64,000 bases of DNA from an uncultured Mycobacteriaceae bacterium (GCA_902826815.1 CADEGF010000031.1:1-64000), one strand, 5' to 3'. Positions 19,045 through 27,986 are shown, numbered from the stretch's first letter. The notes: generated by a model not told the origin, from the sequence alone. A program made the numbers and translations.

Positions 19045-19073
19045 GTGAACAGTGTGGACTACCGTTCGAGGTT

Positions 19074-19733
19074 ATGACTTCCACCTTGCTTGACTCGCGC
19101 GTCGCGGCGACCCTCAACCGGATGTTCACCGAGGCGGACGCGCAAATGCCGATGCTGGGCGAAATGATGAGTAAGAACGCCGTGCCGGCCGAGGCGAACG
19201 CCCAGCAGCGCGCCGACGCGTTGAGCGAGTTCTATCTGCCGGTCACCCCGGAAGCCGGCCGACTGCTCTACACGCTGGTCCGGGCGTCGCGCCCGACGAA
19301 CGTCGTCGAGTTCGGGATGTCGCTGGGCATCTCTGCGATCCACCTCGCGTCGGCCGTGCGCGACAACGGCGAGGGACGGGTGGTGACCACGGAGCTCAAC
19401 GCAAACAAGGTCGCGATGGCCACCGCGAACTTCGCCGACGCCGGGCTGGACGACCTGATCACCGTCCTGCACGGCGATGCGCTGGAAACCCTCGCTTCGG
19501 TCGACGGGCCCGTGCAGTTCGTCCTGCTCGACGGGTGGAAAGACCTCTATGTGCAGGTGCTCCAGCTGCTCGAGCCGCGGTTGGCGCCGGGCGCGCTCGT
19601 CGTCGCCGACAACACCAGCATGGCAGGGCTGCAGTCCTATCTCGACTACGTGCGCGATATGGGCAACGGCTACGTCAGCGTGCACTTCCCGGTGCGGGAT
19701 TCCGACAGCATGGAGATCTCTTGCCGGGTGTGA
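19074..19733 (+). CDS. SAM-dependent O-methyltransferase (class I)
   Basis: 219 residues of the caffeoyl-CoA/catechol O-methyltransferase-like family. SAM-binding motif I reads VVEFGMSLGISAIHLA (normally E-x-G-T-x-x-G), acid of motif II in VVTTELN, the DGDALETL loop, and the metal-proximal VLLDGWKDLY. The later ADNTSMAG replaces the classical ADN(V/I)LWxG, so metal dependence is possible but not certain. Small aromatic or fatty-acyl substrates are typical. It is flanked by unrelated genes and seems monocistronic. Confidence 0.85.
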   Translation: MTSTLLDSRVAATLNRMFTEADAQMPMLGEMMSKNAVPAEANAQQRADALSEFYLPVTPEAGRLLYTLVRASRPTNVVEFGMSLGISAIHLASAVRDNGEGRVVTTELNANKVAMATANFADAGLDDLITVLHGDALETLASVDGPVQFVLLDGWKDLYVQVLQLLEPRLAPGALVVADNTSMAGLQSYLDYVRDMGNGYVSVHFPVRDSDSMEISCRV

Positions 19734-21107
19734 TCAGGTGACCAGCTCGTCGATGACCTCACCGGCGGCGCGCTCGCCTGCGTCGACGGCGCCCTCCATG
19801 TAGGCACTCCAGAACGTCGCGGTGTCGGTGGAGGCCCAGTGGATGGGACCGATCGGCACCGTCAGCGCAGGCCCGTACTTGGTCCACACGTGCGGGCCGT
19901 GGTTGGCGTTGTAGCAGCCGCGCGTCCATTGCCGTTCCGACCATTCGCCGTCGACGTAATACTCCGGTTTGGCGGCCTTGGGCCCATAGTGGCGGACGAG
20001 CTCGGCAGTCATCGCTTCCCGCCGCTGCGCCTGCGGAAGCCTGCCGACGGTGCGAGCCTCGTCGCCCTCCAGGAACAGCAGGATGACGCCGTGGTCCTCG
20101 CCGGGGATGCAGGTGTCATTGGACATCCGGGCCGGACCGATGTCGGAAATCAACTGGCCGTTGAATCCGTCTGCGCGCCAGAACGGTTCGTCGTAGATGA
20201 AGAATGCCTTCATCGCGGATCCGTTTGGAAGGCGCTGGGTGAGCTGATCGCGGATACCGGAAAGCGGTGGGTCGTACATGATTCGGCCCGCCAACGTAGG
20301 CGAGATCGCCACGATGGCACGCCGTCCCCGCGCCACCCGGCCGCCGCGGCAGTGCACGGTGACGCTGTCGGCGGCGTGTTCGATCAACAGCACGGGCGCC
20401 TCGAGCACGATGTGGTCGGCGATGAGCGCGGCCAGGCGCTTCGGAATCTCGCTTGTGCCCCCGACGAACCGGGTCGTCTGCGCACCGCCCTCGGACTCCG
20501 CGAACAGCTCCGAAGTGACCCCGCAGGTCTGGATGGTGAAGAGCAGATGCAGGAAGGACACCTCGGCGGTGGGCACCGCGAGAATCCCGACGGTGCAGAT
20601 CTCCAGCAGGGTGCGGGCGACGACCGAAAGCCCCTGTGCGTCATACCATGCGCCCGCCGTGATCCCGTCCCATTCGGTGGCGCGCAGCGCCTGCCACGGT
20701 GCCTCGACAGGGACTTCGGCGGCCAGCACGTCGAGGCGCCGCAATACCAGCTCGAGCTCCTTCAACTCGGATGCGAACCGGCTGTGAAAGGCGTTCTCGC
20801 GCAACACACCAGAGTCGGCCAGCTCGTAGGATGTCTCGCCGACGTCGTACTGCGGATAGGTCTGCACCCCGAGCTCGTCGGCCAGCCGGAACATCCGTTG
20901 ATGGGTGTCGCCGATCCACTGCGCCCCGAGTTCGATCGGGACACCGGGGATGACTTCCTCGGTCAGGATCCGTCCGCCCACCCGCTCGTCGGCCTCCAGC
21001 ACCAGTGGCGTCAGCCCGGCTTCGAGCACCTTCCTTGCGGCGATCATCCCCGAGATGCCCGCCCCGACGATGACGACGTCGGCGTCATGGCTAGTTGGAT
21101 GTGCCAT
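19734..21107 (-). CDS. Flavin-containing amine oxidase
   Basis: 457 residues from ATG 21107 (GTG 21116 also possible; GGGAGGG upstream). FAD-binding GxGxxG in VVIVGAGISGMIAARKV followed by the acid LEADERVGGR, the GAQWIG motif, and the C-terminal FAD contact IHWASTDTATFWSAYMEGAV. This is the monoamine/putrescine oxidase type: it oxidises primary amines to aldehyde, ammonia and peroxide. The substrate is not known. It lies 3' of, and on the same strand as, the amino-acid ABC importer (24-base gap), so it may process an imported amine or amino-acid-derived compound. Confidence 0.9.
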   Translation of the reverse strand: MAHPTSHDADVVIVGAGISGMIAARKVLEAGLTPLVLEADERVGGRILTEEVIPGVPIELGAQWIGDTHQRMFRLADELGVQTYPQYDVGETSYELADSGVLRENAFHSRFASELKELELVLRRLDVLAAEVPVEAPWQALRATEWDGITAGAWYDAQGLSVVARTLLEICTVGILAVPTAEVSFLHLLFTIQTCGVTSELFAESEGGAQTTRFVGGTSEIPKRLAALIADHIVLEAPVLLIEHAADSVTVHCRGGRVARGRRAIVAISPTLAGRIMYDPPLSGIRDQLTQRLPNGSAMKAFFIYDEPFWRADGFNGQLISDIGPARMSNDTCIPGEDHGVILLFLEGDEARTVGRLPQAQRREAMTAELVRHYGPKAAKPEYYVDGEWSERQWTRGCYNANHGPHVWTKYGPALTVPIGPIHWASTDTATFWSAYMEGAVDAGERAAGEVIDELVT

Positions 21108-21130
21108 GGTGCACACCCTCCCATGGACCC

Positions 21131-21904
21131 CTACAAGGGGTTGAGGATTCGGTCGAGGAACTGCCTGGTCCGCTCCTCCTTCGGGTCACCGATCACCTCG
21201 GCAGGCGGACCCTTCTCGAGGATCACCCCTCGGTCGGTGAACAACACCTGGTTGGAAACCTGTCTGGCGAACTGGATTTCGTGGGTGACGATGACCAGGG
21301 TCCAGCCCTCGACGGCCAGGTCCTTGATCACCGACAGCACCTCGCCGACCAGTTCGGGGTCGAGCGCCGAGGTGGGCTCGTCGAACAGCACCACCTTCGG
21401 CTTGAGCGCAAGCGCCCGCGCGATGCCGACCCGCTGCTGCTGGCCGCCGGACAGCTGGAACGGGTACTGGTCCCGCTTCTCGGCCAGGCCCACCTGACCC
21501 AGGAGTTCGACCGCCTCGGACACCGCCTCATCCTTCGGCCGCTTCTGCACGACCACCGGCCCCTCGAGGACGTTCTCCAGCACGGTCTTGTGTGGAAACA
21601 GGTTGTGCGCCTGGAAGACAAAGCCGCTCTGCGCGCGGTACTTACGCAGCTGGTCCTTTGCGACGGGTTTGGAGAAGTCGATCTCGACACCGTCCTCACC
21701 GCCGACCTTGATGACCCCGGCGTCGGGCACATCGAGTGCATTGAGTGCACGCAGCAGTGTCGTCTTGCCCGAACCGGACGGTCCGATGATGGCGGTGGCA
21801 GTGCCACGCGGAACGGTGAACGAAACACCCTTCAGCACTTCGTTGTCTCCGAAGGCCTTGTGTACGCCCTCGGCGACGACCCGGTCCTCTGATGGGGTTG
21901 TCAT
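21131..21904 (-). CDS. Polar amino-acid ABC transporter ATP-binding protein
   Basis: 257 residues. Walker A GPSGSGKTT, Q-loop FVFQAHNLFPH, ABC signature LSGGQQQR, Walker B VVLFDEPTSALD, His switch VTHE: a complete PAAT/GlnQ-type ATPase. Start ATG 21904 overlaps the stop of the fused permease gene by 4 bases (ATGA), so the two are translationally coupled and form one importer. A polar amino acid is the expected substrate. Confidence 0.95.
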   Translation of the reverse strand: MTTPSEDRVVAEGVHKAFGDNEVLKGVSFTVPRGTATAIIGPSGSGKTTLLRALNALDVPDAGVIKVGGEDGVEIDFSKPVAKDQLRKYRAQSGFVFQAHNLFPHKTVLENVLEGPVVVQKRPKDEAVSEAVELLGQVGLAEKRDQYPFQLSGGQQQRVGIARALALKPKVVLFDEPTSALDPELVGEVLSVIKDLAVEGWTLVIVTHEIQFARQVSNQVLFTDRGVILEKGPPAEVIGDPKEERTRQFLDRILNPL

Positions 21905-23370
21905 CGCGCCACATACCTTTCCAGTCGATGTTCGAGCCTGCCCTGACCGAATGACAGGGCAAGGCAGATCACCCAGTAATAGACCGCGGCCGTGCCGTAA
22001 AGGCCGAAGAACTCGAACGTGGGTGCGGCGATCTCCTGCGCCTTGCGGAACAGCTCTGTCACCAGGATGACCGACGCCAGCGAGGTGTCTTTCACCAGTG
22101 AGATCAATGTGTTCGACAGCGGCGGCACCGCGACCCTTGTGGCCTGCGGCAGGATGATCCGACGCAGGGCTCCCACGTAGTTCAGGCCGATGGTCTCCGC
22201 GGCCTCCCACTGTCCGCGCGGGATGCTCTGGATCGCCGAGCGGATGATTTCCGCCGCGTAGCCGCCGACGTTCAGCGAGAACGCGATGATGGCTGCCGGC
22301 CATGGGTCGATCTTCACGCCGAACTGCGGCAGCGCGTAGAAGACGATGAACAACTGCACCAGAAGCGGCGTCCCCCGGATGATCGAAATGTAGAACCGGG
22401 CGACGTTGGTGAGGATGACGTTCGTCGACAACCGCGCGAGTGCCACCACAAGGGCGATCGCGATACCGATGATGAAGCTGATGATGGTCAGCGGAATCGT
22501 CTTGGTGATGGCGGCTTTCGCGAGCGGCCACAGGTTGTCGAGGATCAGCTGGAGCGTCGATCGTGCGGCAGGCTTGTCCGCGGGGGACCCTGACGCGTCG
22601 GCCTTGAGGTACTTCTGCGAGATCGTCGCCAGCGTTCCGTCGGCCTTCAACTCGTCGAGGGCCTTGTTCAACTCGGGTAACAGCCCGCTGTCCTTGCGGG
22701 CGGCGAAGCCCTGCTCACTGGGTTCGTCGCCCGCCCTGCCCGCGATCTTGACCGGCGCATCGGGCTTCTCTGCGAGATACGCGTACACCGCGATGCTGTC
22801 GTTGATCACCACGTCGACGCGGCCCTGGTCGAGCAGGGTGATCGCCTGGGTGAAGCCCTCGACACCCTCGACCTTGGCGCCCGCGTCGCGGGCCACCTGA
22901 GCCCAGTTGCTGGTCAGCGTCTCGCCTGCGACCTTGCCCTTGATGTCGGCGAGCGAGGAGATGGAGTTGTCGTCCTTGCGAGTGACGATGACGCCCTCAC
23001 CGACCGAATACGGCTTGGAAAGGTCGTACTTCGCCTTGCGCTCGTCGTTGATGGTCACCTCGTTGGCCACCACGTCGAACCGGTTCGCTTCGAGTGCGGC
23101 GAAGATGGAATCCCAAGGGGTCTCAACGAATTCGACGGGCACGCCGATCTTGTCGCCGACGGCACGGGCCACATCGACGTCGTAGCCTGCCAACTCGCCG
23201 GTAGCCGGATCGTGGTAGCTGAACGGGGCATAGACGCCCTCGGTGCCGACGCGCAGCACACCCGCTGACTTGATCGGGGTGTCGCTGTTCGTCGCGGAGG
23301 AGTCGCACGCCGCAAGCAGAAGCGCGATCAGCAGCATCAGGGGCAGCAGGGGTTTTCTCAGGAAGCGCAC
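21901..23370 (-). CDS. Fused amino-acid ABC binding protein and permease
   Basis: 489 residues. Lipoprotein signal with LLAAC (Cys22) anchors the N-terminus outside. Residues about 38-265 are a family 3 solute-binding protein (VLRVGTEGVYAPFSY, TGELAGYDVDVARAVG, WDSIFAALEANRFD). Residues about 275-489 are a HisM/GlnP-type permease with several membrane helices and the ATPase-contact EAA loop (AAETIGLNYVGALRRIILPQA). Such binding protein-permease fusions are known for glutamine-type importers. The ATPase follows with a 4-base overlap. Upstream, 75 bases separate it from the divergent CoA-transferase gene. Confidence 0.95.
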   Translation of the reverse strand: MRFLRKPLLPLMLLIALLLAACDSSATNSDTPIKSAGVLRVGTEGVYAPFSYHDPATGELAGYDVDVARAVGDKIGVPVEFVETPWDSIFAALEANRFDVVANEVTINDERKAKYDLSKPYSVGEGVIVTRKDDNSISSLADIKGKVAGETLTSNWAQVARDAGAKVEGVEGFTQAITLLDQGRVDVVINDSIAVYAYLAEKPDAPVKIAGRAGDEPSEQGFAARKDSGLLPELNKALDELKADGTLATISQKYLKADASGSPADKPAARSTLQLILDNLWPLAKAAITKTIPLTIISFIIGIAIALVVALARLSTNVILTNVARFYISIIRGTPLLVQLFIVFYALPQFGVKIDPWPAAIIAFSLNVGGYAAEIIRSAIQSIPRGQWEAAETIGLNYVGALRRIILPQATRVAVPPLSNTLISLVKDTSLASVILVTELFRKAQEIAAPTFEFFGLYGTAAVYYWVICLALSFGQGRLEHRLERYVAR

Positions 23371-23431
23371 CGGCGGACGCTAACAAGTGGCTGGGTGTTC
23401 ACAAAGAGTTCTGCTCAAGCCCGTTGATATA

Positions 23432-23437
23432 TATGAT
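23432..23437 (+). promoter_or_regulatory. -10 box TATGAT close to the CoA-transferase start
   Basis: TATGAT lies 8 bases before ATG 23446, within an AT-rich stretch. Transcription would start about 1-2 bases before the ATG, giving a leaderless or nearly leaderless mRNA. No ribosome site is seen. Confidence 0.45.
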
Positions 23438-23445
23438 CCGGGCCA

Positions 23446-24768
23446 ATGCCTGACGAACTGACCGCCGAGAAGGCCGCTGCCCTGCTCGACACCGCAGACA
23501 CACTGGGCATACCGCTCGGTCCAGGCCAGCCGCCGGCATTTCTGCGCACGCTGGGTGAGCGCGAGGACTGGACAGATCTGCGCGTCTACGGCGCATTGCT
23601 CGCGGTGGGCACCGAGCTGTTCTCGCGTGCGGGCGTGCATTACCTCTCCGGCTTCTACGGCCCGCTCGAGCGGGCGCTGCTTGGCGCGGGCGCGGATATC
23701 GAGTTCACGCCCGCCGACTTCCGCCGCTTCGGGCCGCTGCTCGAAGGGCAAGCCCCCCGCGTGATGACGACCGTCGCGACTCCGCCCGACGCCGACGGCT
23801 GGTGTTCACTGTCGTTGCATGCGGGTGGAACCATCGACGAATTACACCGCGCCGGAGCCGATCCCGAGCGGCTGCTGATCGTCGAGGTCTCCGACGCCTA
23901 CCCGCGCACCTTCGGGCTCGGCGAGCAGCACCGCCACGCGCTGCACGTCGACGAGATCGACATCCTGGTGCGGTCGACCGACGCGCCGCTGGAGTTGCCC
24001 GGCGGCGACGCGCCGCCCACCGACGCCGACGACGCGATCGCGCGGCACGCCGTCGAGTTCATCGCGTCCGGCGCCACGCTGCAGGTGGGGATCGGCTCCA
24101 TTCCCAACCGGATCGCGACGCTCCTCGCCGAGGGTGACGGCGAGGATTACGGACTGCACAGCGAGATGTTCACCGACGGCTGCATGAAGCTCCACCGTGC
24201 GGGCAAGATCAGCAACTCCCGCAAGGGGCAGTACGACGGTGTGAGCGTGACGACGTTCGCGTTCGGCTCGAAGGACCTTTACGAATGGCTGGACGGGAAC
24301 ACCGATGTCGCGTTCCTGCCGGTCGACATCGTCAACTCGCCCGAGGTGATCGCCGCCAACGACCACATGATCTCGGTCAACGGTGCGCTCGCGATCGACA
24401 TCCAGGGCCAGGTCGTCGCCGACACGATCAACGGCAAGCAGTTCAGCGGGATCGGCGGTGCGGAGGACTTCGTGGCGGGCGCCGGGCTCAAGCTGTCGGA
24501 CCGCTCGTTGATCTGTCTGCCATCGACGTTCACCAAGGACGGCGAACTGCGGTCGCGGATCGTGCCGTCGTTCGGTGCGGGCGCGGTGATCACCACGCCG
24601 CGCCATCAGGTCGACGTGATCGTCACCGAATACGGCATCGCCGAGCTTGAGGGACGAACCATTCGGCAGCGTGCTGAGGCGCTCGCCGCGATCGCACATC
24701 CGCAGTTCCGCGAGGAGTTGACGGTCGCGGCCGAACGCGCGGCGAACGGACGCTCGCCCGTCACGTAG
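23446..24768 (+). CDS. Acetyl-CoA hydrolase/CoA transferase family protein
   Basis: 440 residues of the class I CoA-transferase/acetyl-CoA hydrolase family (Cat1, 4-hydroxybutyrate CoA-transferase). Catalytic Glu240 in GLHSEMF, CoA-site loop GIGGAEDFVAGA, and the conserved YGIAELEG near the C-terminus. It moves CoA between acetate or a short acid and an acyl-CoA. Both domains are complete. Monocistronic, divergent from the importer. The exact acid substrate is unknown. Confidence 0.9.
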   Translation: MPDELTAEKAAALLDTADTLGIPLGPGQPPAFLRTLGEREDWTDLRVYGALLAVGTELFSRAGVHYLSGFYGPLERALLGAGADIEFTPADFRRFGPLLEGQAPRVMTTVATPPDADGWCSLSLHAGGTIDELHRAGADPERLLIVEVSDAYPRTFGLGEQHRHALHVDEIDILVRSTDAPLELPGGDAPPTDADDAIARHAVEFIASGATLQVGIGSIPNRIATLLAEGDGEDYGLHSEMFTDGCMKLHRAGKISNSRKGQYDGVSVTTFAFGSKDLYEWLDGNTDVAFLPVDIVNSPEVIAANDHMISVNGALAIDIQGQVVADTINGKQFSGIGGAEDFVAGAGLKLSDRSLICLPSTFTKDGELRSRIVPSFGAGAVITTPRHQVDVIVTEYGIAELEGRTIRQRAEALAAIAHPQFREELTVAAERAANGRSPVT

Positions 24769-24774
24769 CCGTTC

Positions 24775-25140
24775 TCAAGTGGTAGGAGGTGCGGCACCAC
24801 GGTCGATCGCCGTGGCGTGCCGGCGTAGCCGTGCGGCCACCTGCCCGAGCCACTCCTTGTATGTAAGTTCCGGTCGCGGGTCGTAGCAGACACCGACCTT
24901 GCGTAACAGAAACTGCGACAGGTCCACTTCAGAACGGGCCGCGCATATGTAATCGATCTCTTGGGCCGTTCTCCATAGTGGTTCAGCGAGAGGGTCTGAA
25001 CTGACGTAATTGTCGACAATTCCCTGCCAGTCGTCGGCTTCCATATCCCAGTCTTGGTGGAAGTATGCGGCGAAGAATTGGTACAAGTCCGTCGAGATCG
25101 AGTCGTCGTTCAAGGTGTCAACGCTAGGTTCAACGGTCAT
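24775..25140 (-). CDS. CdiI-type immunity protein (copy 1)
   Basis: 121 residues, acidic. It matches the small CdiI immunity family by LYQFFAAYFHQDWDMEADDWQGIVDNYV and the C-terminal TYKEWLGQVAARLRRHATA. These proteins bind and block a cognate secreted toxin in the cytoplasm. It is a paralogue of the 25387 gene (the same two blocks recur there). Its start overlaps the stop of the 25137 gene by 4 bases, in an operon below the toxin gene. Confidence 0.8.
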   Translation of the reverse strand: MTVEPSVDTLNDDSISTDLYQFFAAYFHQDWDMEADDWQGIVDNYVSSDPLAEPLWRTAQEIDYICAARSEVDLSQFLLRKVGVCYDPRPELTYKEWLGQVAARLRRHATAIDRGAAPPTT

Positions 25141-25382
25141 CCGACCGCTCTCGGCGCCGGACCGTGCCGGTCCTTGCTATGGAAGTAGATCTCAGCGCCG
25201 CATTGCGGGCGATGCACCCAGTATTCGTACCGTTCGTCGTCAGCGCTACGTCCCCGCGAACACACCTCGATAAGCACATTGGCGTCGGCGTTCTTGGGGC
25301 AGACAATGCCATCCCAGGAGCCTGCGGCGACCAACTTGGTCACCTCAACCCATCGTTTCGCAACCGAAACGTATTCAGACAT
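25137..25382 (-). CDS. Small unknown protein in the toxin-immunity operon
   Basis: 81 residues from ATG 25382 (AAGG 8 bases upstream, 4 bases after the stop of the preceding immunity gene). Not recognised. It reads as a compact beta-rich domain with WDGIVCPKNADANVLIEVC and WVHRPQCGAEIYFH; three Cys and two His could bind zinc. Position between two immunity genes suggests immunity to another toxin tip. Downstream stop overlaps the next start (ATGA). Confidence 0.65.
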   Translation of the reverse strand: MSEYVSVAKRWVEVTKLVAAGSWDGIVCPKNADANVLIEVCSRGRSADDERYEYWVHRPQCGAEIYFHSKDRHGPAPRAVG

Positions 25383-25386
25383 GTTG

Positions 25387-25743
25387 TCAGCCTTCACCGT
25401 CGTTCGTTGTGGCGTGCTGGCGCAGCCGTACGGCGACCTGCCCGAGCCATTCTGTGTATGTGAATTCAGGTAAAGGATAGAAGTTGGCACCCAAGGTTCG
25501 TGTTACAAGTCGCCGCACGTCGGGCTCGGTGTGCTCTCGCTTTAGATAATCGATTTCTTGGGCCAATGTTCGAAGCAGCTCAGCAGAGGGCTGTTCATCG
25601 CGGACGTAAATGTCGACGATCCCTTGCCAGTCAGCGGCTTCCAGAACCCAATCCTCGTGGAAGTACGCCCCGAAGAAGTGACACAACGAGCGTGAGACAG
25701 GTTGCGCGCTCACGAACCGACCATTCCTGTCAATACGTACCAT
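25387..25743 (-). CDS. CdiI-type immunity protein (copy 2, next to toxin)
   Basis: 118 residues, acidic. LCHFFGAYFHEDWVLEAADWQGIVDIYV and TYTEWLGQVAVRLRQHATT mark the same CdiI-type family as the 24775 gene. Its start lies 34 bases inside the toxin gene in another frame, the tight coupling expected for a cognate toxin-immunity pair. It should bind the RNase A-like tip of the toxin and protect the producer and its kin. Confidence 0.85.
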   Translation of the reverse strand: MVRIDRNGRFVSAQPVSRSLCHFFGAYFHEDWVLEAADWQGIVDIYVRDEQPSAELLRTLAQEIDYLKREHTEPDVRRLVTRTLGANFYPLPEFTYTEWLGQVAVRLRQHATTNDGEG

Positions 25744-27467
25744 CCGCCCGATCCATCAGATTTCAAGATCATTTTGACGCTCGACCCCGGTACCGTGCTG
25801 TCGGATCCACGTTCGAACACCGATCCGCCTTCGAAAGGTGCAACCAATTCGAGCTTCCCTCTCGCTCCGCTAGCTATCCAATCGTCGAACACGTTCTTAT
25901 TGTGATTAAGTGCGGTACTAAGCGCTGCGGCGGCCTCATCGACTGTTGCGAACGTCGAGACTTGTTCAAGTCCAGGGTATGCCTCGAGGCGCGCGGAGAG
26001 ATCGTCAAAGGTTCGTCCGACGTGACGCTCGATGAGGTGTCCGCCGTTCGCTTCGCTGCTCTGCAAGAACGCGCTTGTGTCCTCGAGCTCGAATGTCACG
26101 GCAGAAGCTGCGTCGCCGCCGCCTGCGCCGTGCGAGGCAGATGTATCCGGCGTGTGGTCTACGACTGTGGTGTGCGACCCTTGCGGCGCATCGGGGATGT
26201 GATGCGCTCCCGTCCCGGCGGTGTCGACCCCATGTTCAAGTGCTCGCACTTCGGGCAGCAGCGCGCGCCCGAAAGCACCTTCACCGCCGAGCGGCGCGGT
26301 GGCGGCCATTGCTGTGCCGTCGAAGAGCTTCCCGCCGACGTAGTGGCCCGGATTGTCGATGGCTTCAGGCAATTCACGCGCTGCGGTGCCGAACGCGCTC
26401 AGGGGGTTGGCCGGGCCCAGGGCGCTCATCGGATCGGTCAACGCCTGATTGACGTGGCCTTCGACAAGATCTTTCCACGAGTCGATGACGCCGGGATGCC
26501 CGTTACCGCCGGTGCCGGTGAGGTTTTGGACCGTGTTCAAGGTCTCGCCGGCACGGTCATAGAAGCCTTCATGAACGTTGTTGGTGAAGTCCTTGAAGGC
26601 ATCACCGAGCTGTTCGCCGATACTGGGCGCGGGCTGAGGCGCGGCAGGCTGTTGTTTGGGTGGGGCGGGTAACGGTTGTTGGGCACGCGTGAGCAAATCG
26701 GCGATACGTGCTTCCACCTGGTCCGGCGGCAACCCCTGTGCTTGCAGTTGGCCGCGCATGAAGTCCGTGGCGGCCTTGACCTGCGGGTCGTTCGGGTCGA
26801 TCGGGGGCATTGTCTCCGGTGCCCCGGCAGCCCGCGGGGTCGGCGGTCCTGATATTCCCGTCCGCCCGAACTCTTCCATCACCCGATCGATGAAGTCCCC
26901 GTTGGTGTTCGGCGGGCCGGGGCGCTCCTCACCTGATTGTTTGTCGACGGGAGCGGGTAGCGACACCGCTGGGATCGGCGACTTGCCGGTGGCCATGCTG
27001 ATCGCCGCGGCCAGTTCGTGGTCGACGCGGGTGGCGTTGGCCAGGATCGTGTCCAAGCGGGTTTGCAACTCGGCCATCTCGGCGATGGCGATGGCCATGG
27101 GCGCTTTGCGATTCGGGCCGGGAATGATCCGGCTGGTCGCCGGATCGATGTGGTAGCCGCCTTGGACGGCGTCGGCCTCCAGCTGCGCGAGATCGTCCTT
27201 GACCTGTTGCATGTCATCGGCGGCGCTTTGCGCCACCTTGGCCACCGCCAAGGCCTCGTTGCCGTGCGCGTCGAGATCCTTGCGCAGCTTCTCGCTCGCA
27301 TCCTTTGCGGCATCTGCGGCGACGCCGCCCCAGGTGCCGAACGCCGGCAGCGTGGCGATGCCGTCGGCCGCCTCGAACGCTGCTTCAGCGCGGCTCCGGG
27401 TGGCGTGGAAAACCTCGCGCACGTCGCCGGGCCGCCAGCGTTCGATGTCGGCAACCGAATTGGTCAC
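25710..27467 (-). CDS. ESX-type polymorphic toxin with RNase A-like C-terminus
   Basis: 585 residues. N-terminal 150 residues are helical with a W-x-G turn (FGTWGGVAADAAKDASEKL), like the secretion domains of ESX substrates; residues about 160-330 are a Pro/Gln-rich linker; the last about 115 residues form a bacterial RNase A-type toxin (GGHLIERHVG with His477 and His482, then STFATVDEAAAAL and NKNVFDDWI). Such tips in CdiA proteins cleave RNA. No classical signal peptide. Preceded 12 bases upstream by a small ESX partner and overlapped by an immunity gene, so the set is a complete contact or secreted toxin module. Target cells and RNA substrate are unknown. Confidence 0.85.
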   Translation of the reverse strand: MTNSVADIERWRPGDVREVFHATRSRAEAAFEAADGIATLPAFGTWGGVAADAAKDASEKLRKDLDAHGNEALAVAKVAQSAADDMQQVKDDLAQLEADAVQGGYHIDPATSRIIPGPNRKAPMAIAIAEMAELQTRLDTILANATRVDHELAAAISMATGKSPIPAVSLPAPVDKQSGEERPGPPNTNGDFIDRVMEEFGRTGISGPPTPRAAGAPETMPPIDPNDPQVKAATDFMRGQLQAQGLPPDQVEARIADLLTRAQQPLPAPPKQQPAAPQPAPSIGEQLGDAFKDFTNNVHEGFYDRAGETLNTVQNLTGTGGNGHPGVIDSWKDLVEGHVNQALTDPMSALGPANPLSAFGTAARELPEAIDNPGHYVGGKLFDGTAMAATAPLGGEGAFGRALLPEVRALEHGVDTAGTGAHHIPDAPQGSHTTVVDHTPDTSASHGAGGGDAASAVTFELEDTSAFLQSSEANGGHLIERHVGRTFDDLSARLEAYPGLEQVSTFATVDEAAAALSTALNHNKNVFDDWIASGARGKLELVAPFEGGSVFERGSDSTVPGSSVKMILKSDGSGGWYVLTGMVGS

Positions 27468-27479
27468 GGCGCGCGTCCA

Positions 27480-27812
27480 CTACAGATCGGTGGCAATCGC
27501 GCTCGACGCCTGACCGCCGACTGCTTGCACGTCAGTCGTATTACGCTGCTCCGTCGCGGTGAACGTTGACGCCGCGGCACCCAATGCCTGGCCATGACCC
27601 GCAAGGGAGCCATGGAGCACCTTCGCTTCCAGCCGCCACTTCGCAACGGCTGTGGACAGCGCGGCCGCAGCTGCCACCGGAACTCCTGCCTCCGCTTCGC
27701 TGATCCGGCTGTCACTCGCGATATGGCGGGCGTGTAGTTCCTCAGCATGCCCGGCAACCTTGGCTGCCGACGATTCCAAGTCCTCCGCGACCACCCGAAT
27801 CTGGTCTGTCAT
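27480..27812 (-). CDS. EspC/WXG100-like ESX secretion partner
   Basis: 110 residues from ATG 27812 (an upstream frame extension to 27836 lacks support). All-helical, about 100 residues, with VVAEDLESSAAKVAGHAEELHA and a central turn around AKWRLEAK. This is the small-partner type (EspC/EsxF-like, DUF2580-class) that pairs with larger ESX substrates for type VII export. It lies 12 bases before the toxin gene and is the first gene of the operon. Confidence 0.75.
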   Translation of the reverse strand: MTDQIRVVAEDLESSAAKVAGHAEELHARHIASDSRISEAEAGVPVAAAAALSTAVAKWRLEAKVLHGSLAGHGQALGAAASTFTATEQRNTTDVQAVGGQASSAIATDL

Positions 27813-27930
27813 GACGATTCCCCCTGGAGCAAACACACTGACGAAGCAACGCTACCGCTTCGGGACCCCACCGGATCACACTAAATTCCTGTGGCCTTGG
27901 GGTGCGAAAGGTCATAGCCGCTCATCCGCC

Positions 27931-27986
27931 GAGCAGACACGAAAACCCCTATTTCGCTGCAAAATTGGGCGTTTTCACGTCTGCTC
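27931..27986. terminator. Large palindrome after gluQRS
   Basis: Arms 27931-27946 and 27971-27986 (GAGCAGAC..GAAAAC / GTTTTC..GTCTGCTC) match at 14 of 16 positions around a 24-base loop with further partial pairing. It starts 11 bases after the gluQRS stop and separates it from the toxin operon. It may be a terminator or a repetitive extragenic palindrome. Confidence 0.65.

Noticed and set aside
19839..21497. Long open frame (552 codons) on the plus strand
   Set aside because: Antisense to the amine oxidase and the ABC ATPase, both with full motif sets. The composition is that of a GC shadow.
25500..26672. 390-codon plus-strand frame over the toxin gene
   Set aside because: Antisense to the toxin and immunity genes; Arg/Cys-rich, no recognisable domain, no ribosome site.
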